DNA of 5,747 nucleotides from Bacteroidaceae bacterium (GTDB lineage Bacteria; Bacteroidota; Bacteroidia; Bacteroidales; Bacteroidaceae), in assembly GCA_016284115.1 (NCBI GenBank), contig JAEEOD010000199.1:1-5747 (forward strand). The letters are read 5' to 3'. A program made the position numbers and the translations under genes. How positions within the stretch are numbered: the first letter of the stretch is position 1; every line of letters begins with the position of its first letter. The notes under the pieces were generated by a model. That model saw nothing but the letters and a program-made list of their open reading frames with translations. It was not told the origin of the DNA and did no database searches. Shown in pieces: positions 1 to 4,418 of the stretch.

Positions 1-106
1 TCACTGATGCGATACCGATGATGATACCCAACATGGTGAGCAACGATCTCGTCTTATTGTTGTAGATAGCTTTCAGGGCTATCTTGAAAAGATTTACATA
101 ATTCAT
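1..106 (-). CDS. MacB-type ABC transporter permease, N-terminal fragment (cut by window edge)
   Basis: Only the first 35 codons are present; the gene continues past the left edge. The start is the ATG at 106, 13 bases after the stop of the ATPase gene, so the two are very probably co-transcribed and translated together. The visible peptide begins MNYVNLFKIALKAIYNNKTR and continues into a hydrophobic stretch, LLTMLGIIIGIASV (residues 22-35). This matches the cytoplasmic amphipathic lead-in and the start of the first membrane helix of MacB/FtsX-type permeases; the 'LTMLGIIIGIASV' string is characteristic of the family. By family knowledge the full protein would have four membrane helices and a large periplasmic domain between helices 1 and 2, and would work as a dimer with the neighbouring ATPase. 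Whether the rest of the gene is intact cannot be seen. The family call is strong; the exact transporter subtype is inference. Confidence 0.9.
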   Translation of the reverse strand, partial: MNYVNLFKIALKAIYNNKTRSLLTMLGIIIGIASV

Positions 107-119
107 AATCTAACTATTT

Positions 120-866
120 TTAAGTCTCATCTGGTACTGGTATTGTAGCCAATGTTTCAGCAGCATTTAAAATATTGTTATTCAAAATATCATCCTTGAT
201 TTTTCCGTCGCGTAGGGTAATGGTACGACTGCTATATTGTGCAATCTCAGGATTATGGGTCACGAAGATGATGGTGCGTCCTTCTGCATGGAGTTTCTGG
301 AACAGTACCAAAATCTCGAATGATGTTCGGGTATCCAAATTACCTGTTGCCTCATCGGCGAGAATAACGGCTGGATTATTTACCAAAGCACGAGCGATAG
401 CCACACGCTGCATTTGACCACCAGACATCTGATTGGACTTATGCTCTAGACGATCGCCCAAGCCCACGGCCTTCAGTGCCTCGATGGCACGACGACGTCG
501 CTCACTGGCTGATACCTCGCTGTTGTACATCAGTGGTAGTTCTACATTTTCCACTGCTGTAGTCTTGGCGAGCAGGTTGTAGTTTTGGAACACGAAACCA
601 ATCTTGCGGTTCCTCAAGATAGCACGTTGGCTTCTTGACATTGTTCTCACAGGTACGCCGTCGAGGATATATTCGCCACTGGTAGGAGTATCGAGGCAAC
701 CCAGTGTGTTCAGTAAGGTTGACTTTCCCGAACCTGACGTTCCCATGATGGTCACAAATTCACCTTCGTTGATAGTGAAGCTTACGCCTCGCAAGGCTCT
801 CACCACTTCATCACCTACGATGAATTTGCGTTTTACGTTCTGTAATTCTATAACTGGTTTACTCAT
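120..866 (-). CDS. MacB/LolD-type ABC transporter ATP-binding protein
   Basis: A 248-residue cytoplasmic ATPase that would power the adjoining permease by ATP binding and hydrolysis. All nucleotide-binding motifs are visible: Walker A GTSGSGKST (42-50), Q-loop glutamine Q94 in FVFQNYNLL, signature MSGGQ (147-151, with Met instead of the usual Leu), Walker B VILADE (167-172) with catalytic E172, D-loop NLD (176-178) and switch histidine H204 in VTHNPE. Length and motif spacing fit the stand-alone MacB/LolD group, in which the ATPase and permease are separate genes, unlike the fused E. coli MacB. The ATG at 866 (MSKPVIEL) is preferred over a TTG three codons upstream, because it gives the standard family N-terminus. 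The last ~20 residues (after KDDILNNN) are a polar extension of unknown role. The gene lies 46 bases after the adaptor gene and 13 before the permease. The operon points to efflux rather than lipoprotein sorting, but the substrate is unknown. Confidence 0.95.
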   Translation of the reverse strand: MSKPVIELQNVKRKFIVGDEVVRALRGVSFTINEGEFVTIMGTSGSGKSTLLNTLGCLDTPTSGEYILDGVPVRTMSRSQRAILRNRKIGFVFQNYNLLAKTTAVENVELPLMYNSEVSASERRRRAIEALKAVGLGDRLEHKSNQMSGGQMQRVAIARALVNNPAVILADEATGNLDTRTSFEILVLFQKLHAEGRTIIFVTHNPEIAQYSSRTITLRDGKIKDDILNNNILNAAETLATIPVPDET

Positions 867-912
867 AATTATCAACTTTAAGATCTAAACGATAAACCTT
901 ATACTTTTAGTT

Positions 913-2121
913 TTAGAATGGACCGCCTCCACCAGGACCGCCTCCACCAGGACCGCCTCCACCAGGACTGCCTCCACCAGGACCGTTACTCATTCTTTCC
1001 ATCATGCTGTTGACACGTTCTGTAGAAGTAGCATCTGTAACAACTTCCATACCCTCAGCTATGCCAGATACTTCAGTCATACTATTGCCAGTCAGACCAA
1101 CCGTTACAGCATGAGCGGTATATACATTTCCTTCTTTTGTCCATACTTTATGTGGAGCATCGACATCATTGATTTGAGTAGCACCAATAGCCGGAGTTGG
1201 AGTAAAACGCAGGGCACGACTTGGAACCAATGTCACGTTTTTGTGCTCTTGCTTGTAGATGGTAACGTTGGCTGTCAACCTTGGCTTCAGTTTCAGGTCG
1301 TTGTTTGGAGCGTTGATGACTACCTCATAGGTAACCACAGAGCTACTGGTAGTAGAACTGCTCTTCTCGCCGAGACGAACCTGTACTACAGTACCTTCGA
1401 ACACATCATCTGGATAAGCATCTACTGTGAATGTGGCACGAAGGCCTTCAACGACACCGCCTATATCAGCTTCATCCACATCGGCCACCACTCGCATTTG
1501 TGTCAAGTCAGCAGCTATATTAAATAAGGTAGGAGTGTTGAAACCTGCTGCTACTGTCTGTCCTTCTTCCACTGCCTTATTGATGACTACACCATCAATA
1601 GGTGAATAGATGGTAGCATAAGAGAGGTTACGTTGTGCCTTCGCCAAGTTTGCCTTGCTCTGTTCATATTGAGCTTTAGCACTCATGTAGCTATACTCGC
1701 TCTGTTCAAACTCGGTGTCGCTGATGAGCTGCTTCTCGTGCAATGCCTTATTACGATTGTAGGTCTTCTCCTGATACTCAAAGTTTGCCTTTTGACCGTT
1801 ATAGTTTGCTTGAGAACTTTGTAAATCGCTCATCAAGGTAATCTTATCCATTTCAGCAATCAGCTGGCCTTTCTTTACCTCTGAATTGTAATCTACATAA
1901 ATCTTGTCGACGATACCACTTACCTGGGTACCAACCTCTACCTTAGTTACAGGCTCGATGGTACCTGTTGCGGTGATAGACACTGAAACGTCTCCTTTGA
2001 TTACAGGAGCTGTTGCGATGTGCACCTTCTGTGCGTCTGGTGAACTGCCGAACAACCAGGAACCAATAGCAAGCAATGCTACTACAGCTACTGCTGCCCA
2101 AATAATAGTTTTCTTTTTCAT
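913..2121 (-). CDS. MacA/HlyD-type periplasmic adaptor (membrane fusion protein) with Gly/Pro-rich tail
   Basis: A 402-residue adaptor that would bridge the inner-membrane ABC permease and the TolC-like channel. Residues 5-24 form one hydrophobic N-terminal segment with no lipobox, so it is probably membrane-anchored or secreted. The domain order fits MacA/RND-type adaptors: a lipoyl/barrel-sandwich half with GTQVSGIVDKIYVD (64-77) and EVKKGQLIAEMD (81-92); a helical hairpin at about 97-166; the second lipoyl half starting at YSPIDGVV (172-179); then beta-barrel and membrane-proximal domains. The last ~23 residues are only Gly, Pro and one Ser before a final Phe, encoded by exact 15-base repeats (separate entry). 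The start chosen is the ATG at 2121 (MKKKTIIW). An in-frame TTG at 2148 would add nine residues (MKIIKKQDN), but an ATG directly before a Lys-rich signal is more credible. It lies 41 bases after tolC and 46 before the ATPase gene. A macA symbol would overstate knowledge of its substrate. Confidence 0.94.
   Translation of the reverse strand: MKKKTIIWAAVAVVALLAIGSWLFGSSPDAQKVHIATAPVIKGDVSVSITATGTIEPVTKVEVGTQVSGIVDKIYVDYNSEVKKGQLIAEMDKITLMSDLQSSQANYNGQKANFEYQEKTYNRNKALHEKQLISDTEFEQSEYSYMSAKAQYEQSKANLAKAQRNLSYATIYSPIDGVVINKAVEEGQTVAAGFNTPTLFNIAADLTQMRVVADVDEADIGGVVEGLRATFTVDAYPDDVFEGTVVQVRLGEKSSSTTSSSVVTYEVVINAPNNDLKLKPRLTANVTIYKQEHKNVTLVPSRALRFTPTPAIGATQINDVDAPHKVWTKEGNVYTAHAVTVGLTGNSMTEVSGIAEGMEVVTDATSTERVNSMMERMSNGPGGGSPGGGGPGGGGPGGGGPF
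920..980. repeat. Four in-frame 15-base tandem repeats encoding a (GGGGP)n tail
   Basis: The unit GACCGCCTCCACCAG (plus strand) occurs at 921-935, 936-950 and 951-965 as identical copies. A fourth copy at 966-980 has a single C-to-T change (gaCTgcc), and the start of a fifth (GACCG) follows at 981. Read on the coding minus strand, each unit gives the pentapeptide GGGGP; the variant copy puts Ser in place of one Gly. The unit length is a multiple of three, so slipped-strand gain or loss of copies would change tail length without breaking the frame. Near-perfect identity at synonymous positions suggests recent expansion. Confidence 0.93.
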
Positions 2122-2162
2122 ATTATCTTGTTTTTTTATTATTTTCAATCATTCATTATTTA

Positions 2163-3572
2163 TTATCCTATCACAATGCTCTCTCCTCCGTAGAACCTCA
2201 GTAACTGCTGGTTCATAATTGCCATATACTTGGCCTGTAACAGAGAGTTTTGGGCTTTTGCCAGGTTTATCTGCTCTTTCAGCAGTTCTACGGTATTCTT
2301 CATTCCCAAGTTAAACTGTTCCTGTACCAAGTCGAAGCTGGTTTGTGCACTGCTCAACTGATCCTTAGCTGCAATATATTGTTGTTGTGCTGTGTTGGCG
2401 TCGAGCCACAAGCCTTCAATGTTGCTGTACAATGTCTTCTGCTGGCTCTGCAGGTTCAACTCAGAGTTCTGCTTCTGGATACGGGCTTTCTGAATCTGGC
2501 TCTTAGTCTGGCGCTTGTCGTAAATAGGAATGCTTACACTAACACCGATAGAGTTGCTCCAGTTGTCGCTCAGTTGAGTGCCGAATCCCTTCCCTGAACC
2601 ATTCATGTTGTTACTGTTGATGTTGCCCGTCATGCTTACAGTAGGCAGATAACCAGCCTTTGCTACTTTGATGTTTAAATCGGCAGCTTCTACATCCAAA
2701 CGACTTGACTGAATCTCAGGACGCATCGCTAAAGCTGCATTATATACATCAGTCTTGGTAGGCAGAGGAATCAGAACGTCATCGTCGCTCAATTCGGGTA
2801 AGAAAAGGTCCATTTCTTCTTCACCCTCAATCTCCAACAATTGCTTCAGTTGCAATTTGTAGTTTTGGAGTTGTGCCTGTGAGTTCACCAGCTGATACTT
2901 GTCCTGGCTCACTTGTGAAGCCAGCTGAGCGTAGTCAGCTTTAGAGGAACTACCTGCCTCGAACAACTGCTTGCCACGTTCTGCGTTGGCCTCGCTTACG
3001 GCCAGGTTAGCCTCATTCACTTTGATAGACTCAGCGGCATACAGAATCTGGATATAAATTTGAGTAATCTGCTGGATAATGTTGTTCTCACTTTGAGCAA
3101 CATCCAGGTCAGCAGCTTCGCTGTTCAACTTTTGCTGCTTCAACGTGTTTATTCTTTTCCCATTGAAAAGTGTCCAGTTCGCGTTTAATCCGTAGTTGCC
3201 GTTGTAAGAAGTTTTATTGTTAGATGTTCTCACCTCTGAACCCATCACCATCATAGTAGTAGCGGCATTGGGGCGATAGCTCACGTTCTGACTTACATTT
3301 GCAGAAACGCTTGGCAGGAAGTCAGCTTTAGCGTTCTTTACGTCGATTTCTGCACTTGCAGCTTGCAATCTGTTCTGCTGGATAGTAATGTTTTGCTGTA
3401 AGGCATAATCAATACAATCCTGTAGCGTCCATTGATCAGGCTGTACGGTTGCCACTCTTGTTGTGTCCGTTGACCATGCTTCTTGGCGTGGAGCGATACC
3501 TTCCTGGGCAAAGAGGTTGGCGATGCATACCATACTAAGAATTGTCATTCCAAATAATCTTTTCGTTTTCAT
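2163..3572 (-). CDS. TolC-family outer-membrane efflux protein
   Basis: A 469-residue outer-membrane channel, the exit duct of the tripartite pump. It begins with a Sec signal peptide (MKTKRLFG, hydrophobic core to about residue 20, likely cleavage after LFA at 22). The mature protein has the two-fold OEP layout: WTLQDCIDYALQQN (48-61) starts the first repeat, the first barrel strand is WTLFNGKR (133-140), and the second repeat carries the matching strand VSIPIYDKRQ (346-355). Long Gln/Ala-rich helices follow each, and EQFNLGMKNTVELL (from about 418) is a typical late helix motif. C16 is not in a lipobox, so this is probably not a NodT-type lipoprotein. The ATG at 3572 is chosen because the signal peptide starts there and a strong promoter lies at 3610-3640. 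The longer frame from a TTG at 3674 would start upstream of that promoter and put 34 non-signal residues first. First gene of the operon. The family is clear; the substrate is not. Confidence 0.95.
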   Translation of the reverse strand: MKTKRLFGMTILSMVCIANLFAQEGIAPRQEAWSTDTTRVATVQPDQWTLQDCIDYALQQNITIQQNRLQAASAEIDVKNAKADFLPSVSANVSQNVSYRPNAATTMMVMGSEVRTSNNKTSYNGNYGLNANWTLFNGKRINTLKQQKLNSEAADLDVAQSENNIIQQITQIYIQILYAAESIKVNEANLAVSEANAERGKQLFEAGSSSKADYAQLASQVSQDKYQLVNSQAQLQNYKLQLKQLLEIEGEEEMDLFLPELSDDDVLIPLPTKTDVYNAALAMRPEIQSSRLDVEAADLNIKVAKAGYLPTVSMTGNINSNNMNGSGKGFGTQLSDNWSNSIGVSVSIPIYDKRQTKSQIQKARIQKQNSELNLQSQQKTLYSNIEGLWLDANTAQQQYIAAKDQLSSAQTSFDLVQEQFNLGMKNTVELLKEQINLAKAQNSLLQAKYMAIMNQQLLRFYGGESIVIG

Positions 3573-3579
3573 ATCTCTG

Positions 3580-3599
3580 AAATTGTTTATTTTCAATTT
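3580..3599. repeat. Small inverted repeat in the tolC-like gene leader
   Basis: AAATTG (3580-3585) and CAATTT (3594-3599) are perfect 6-base arms around an 8-base A/T loop, eight bases upstream of the tolC-like ATG. In the minus-strand transcript this could form a weak A/T hairpin. It may only reflect the A/T-rich leader normal for Bacteroidetes genes, where translation initiation does not use a Shine-Dalgarno sequence. No function is claimed. Confidence 0.35.
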
Positions 3600-3609
3600 T
3601 ATTTTGCTG

Positions 3610-3640
3610 CAAAGGTAGGGGACGAGGCGAGGTTCTGCAA
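3610..3640 (-). promoter_or_regulatory. Bacteroidetes-type promoter of the efflux operon
   Basis: Read on the minus strand, TACCTTTG at 3617-3610 is an exact match to the Bacteroidetes -7 consensus TAnnTTTG. A TTG at 3640-3638, 20 bases upstream, fits the -33 element (TTTG/TTG, spacing about 19-21). Transcription would begin at about 3603-3605, leaving a leader of roughly 30 bases to the ATG at 3572. The promoter drives the tolC-like gene and, given the short gaps, probably the adaptor, ATPase and permease genes. Consensus and spacing come from established Bacteroides work; the start site is inferred. Confidence 0.72.
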
Positions 3641-3645
3641 CAAAA

Positions 3646-3675
3646 ATCGACAAACAGACACTTTTTATCGACAAA
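3646..3675 (-). promoter_or_regulatory. Direct repeat TTTGTCGAT x2 (21-base period) upstream of the efflux promoter
   Basis: The 9-mer TTTGTCGAT occurs twice on the minus strand, at 3675-3667 and 3654-3646, exactly 21 bases apart. That is two helical turns, so both copies face the same side of the DNA. The proximal copy ends five bases from the -33 element. Direct repeats of this period just upstream of a promoter are typical binding sites for activators such as LytTR-type response regulators or AraC-family proteins. Which regulator binds, if any, cannot be told from this window. Confidence 0.5.
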
Positions 3676-3760
3676 TGCCATAGTATTTTCCAAAGAGCTC
3701 AAAATTATGAGGGCGATTACACCATATTAATATATATGAAGAGACCCTTTTAGCCCTCCC

Positions 3761-3911
3761 GTAGTAGAGCGCCGTTCCTCACGTAGTAGATTGACCGTCC
3801 TCCCGTAGTAGAGTATTAGTGTTCCAGAAGCAGACCAACCGTCTAGTAGTAATTCATACTTCTTCTAGTAGTAAAGCGACCGTTTTCTAGTAGTAGAACG
3901 CCGTGCCTGCA
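3761..3911. repeat. Degenerate tandem repeat array, seven units, 22-base period
   Basis: Units start at 3761, 3783, 3805, 3827, 3846, 3868 and 3890. All are 22 bases except the fourth, which is 19. The conserved head is GTAGTAGA (exact in units 1, 2, 3 and 7; GAAGCAGA in unit 4; GTAGTAAT and GTAGTAAA in units 5 and 6). CCGT follows 3-4 bases later in units 1, 2, 4, 6 and 7. The tail is pyrimidine-rich, ending CCC/CAC in early units and CTA in later ones. The 15-mer CCTCCCGTAGTAGAG recurs exactly 44 bases apart (3755 and 3799). A weaker unit may precede the array at about 3738-3760. It does not code for protein: TAGTAG stops recur, and because 22 is not a multiple of three they fall in all three plus-strand frames. 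Function unknown. Confidence 0.85.
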
Positions 3912-4111
3912 CTCCCAAAAGACTTTACCATATGATTTATGCAGTTTTCCCTTAGTTCCAAGCATGGGAACAACCATTAGGAAGTATCAGAATAATCAGT
4001 AGGAAGGCTTCAAACTGAATAGGGGCCAATGGCGGGTGGGGCGTCCTCGGCTCGTTGAATTATGATTGTCATTATATATTTTTTAAGGTTAGTTAGTGAA
4101 AAATGAAGTTA
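3912..4111. other. Non-coding stretch with a GC-rich patch
   Basis: No credible gene is seen on either strand between the repeat array and the dyad before the DUF4492-like gene. Short frames such as the ATG at 3965 end within about a dozen codons. The notable element is a 33-base patch at 4022-4054 (ggggccaatggcg... to ...ctcggctcg) with 26 G/C bases, in the midst of A/T-rich DNA. Weak dyads occur at 3955-3971 (GTTCC/GGAAC) and 4062-4072 (ATGA-TTG-TCAT). None is assigned a function. Confidence 0.5.
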
Positions 4112-4146
4112 AAAAATAGGAGAGTTCAAAAAACTTTCCTATTTTT
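4112..4146. promoter_or_regulatory. 15-bp-arm inverted repeat before the DUF4492-cydA operon
   Basis: AAAAATAGGAGAGTT (4112-4126) pairs with AACTTTCCTATTTTT (4132-4146) over 15 positions, with one G-T wobble, around a 5-base loop CAAAA. It ends 27 bases before the ATG of the DUF4492-like gene. It can be read two ways. As DNA it is an operator-like dyad, since its right arm overlaps a -7-like box. As RNA it is a hairpin followed by no T-run beyond its own arm and with only four G-C pairs, so a poor intrinsic terminator. The operator reading is preferred, but weakly. Confidence 0.55.
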
Positions 4147-4147
4147 G
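4140..4147 (+). promoter_or_regulatory. Candidate -7 box for the DUF4492-cydA operon
   Basis: TATTTTTG matches the Bacteroidetes -7 consensus TAnnTTTG exactly. A start at about 4153-4155 would give a leader of about 20 bases to the ATG at 4174. No TTG or TTTG is seen at the expected -33 position (around 4113-4120), which lowers confidence; a promoter lacking a good -33 may depend on an activator. The box overlaps the right arm of the inverted repeat at 4112-4146. Confidence 0.45.
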
Positions 4148-4173
4148 TATCTTAGACCTTAAATCATTGAGAG

Positions 4174-4398
4174 ATGAAGAACATATTCTCCAAGATATGG
4201 CAATTTTATGTGGATGGTTTCAGAAGCATGACCATTGGAAAAACGCTGTGGCTACTTATCTTCATCAAGCTTTTCATCATGTTCTGCATCTTGCGTGTTT
4301 TTTTCTTCCCAAATTTCCTCAATACAGTCACTGATGATGATTCACAAAAAGGTGATTATGTGAGTTCACAAATCATCAGTAGGAGTTACCAAGAATAA
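4174..4398 (+). CDS. DUF4492-like small membrane protein preceding cydA
   Basis: A 74-residue protein with one strongly hydrophobic segment at about 24-45 (TLWLLIFIKLFIMFCILRVFFF). An amphipathic N-terminus, MKNIFSKIWQFYVDGFRSMT, precedes it, and a short polar tail follows (DDDSQKGD at 54-61). The FYVDGFRSMT-GKTLW pattern is what I recall for DUF4492, a family found before cydA in Bacteroidetes; that recall was not checked by search. The ATG at 4174 is the natural start: it follows an in-frame A/T-rich leader with no Shine-Dalgarno, as expected here, and is 27 bases past the inverted repeat. Its stop is 20 bases before cydA, so the two are surely co-transcribed. Its size, single span and placement suggest a small accessory or assembly subunit of cytochrome bd, in the way CydX serves E. 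coli, but there is no evident sequence likeness to CydX. The role is therefore a hypothesis. Confidence 0.88.
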   Translation: MKNIFSKIWQFYVDGFRSMTIGKTLWLLIFIKLFIMFCILRVFFFPNFLNTVTDDDSQKGDYVSSQIISRSYQE

Positions 4399-4418
4399 TA
4401 ACTTAAAACTAATATACT

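Noticed and set aside
867..875. TTG start for the ATPase gene
   Set aside because: The ATG at 866 gives the normal family N-terminus MSKPVIEL; the TTG adds only three residues.
2122..2148. TTG start giving a nine-residue longer adaptor
   Set aside because: The ATG at 2121 immediately precedes a Lys-rich N-terminus and hydrophobic segment; the added residues MKIIKKQDN have no support.
3700..3707. Second minus-strand -7-like box (TAATTTTG) for the efflux operon
   Set aside because: There is no TTG at a proper -33 distance, and the site is outclassed by the promoter at 3610-3640. One such match is expected by chance in A/T-rich DNA.
3761..3911. CRISPR array
   Set aside because: The period is only 22 bases, the repeats are degenerate, and the intervals between heads are partly conserved (CCGT) rather than unique spacers. 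No cas gene is nearby.
3955..3971. Inverted repeat GTTCC/GGAAC
   Set aside because: Arms of five bases with a seven-base loop are expected by chance; no T-run or promoter is linked to it.
4062..4072. Dyad ATGA-TTG-TCAT as an FNR/CRP-like site before cydA
   Set aside because: The arms are only four bases and do not match the FNR (TTGAT-N4-ATCAA) or CRP-like consensus; it lies about 100 bases from the start codon, with no linked promoter.
4112..4146. Intrinsic terminator for a plus-strand transcript
   Set aside because: The stem has only four G-C pairs, no separate T-run follows the arm, and no plus-strand gene lies upstream that would need it.
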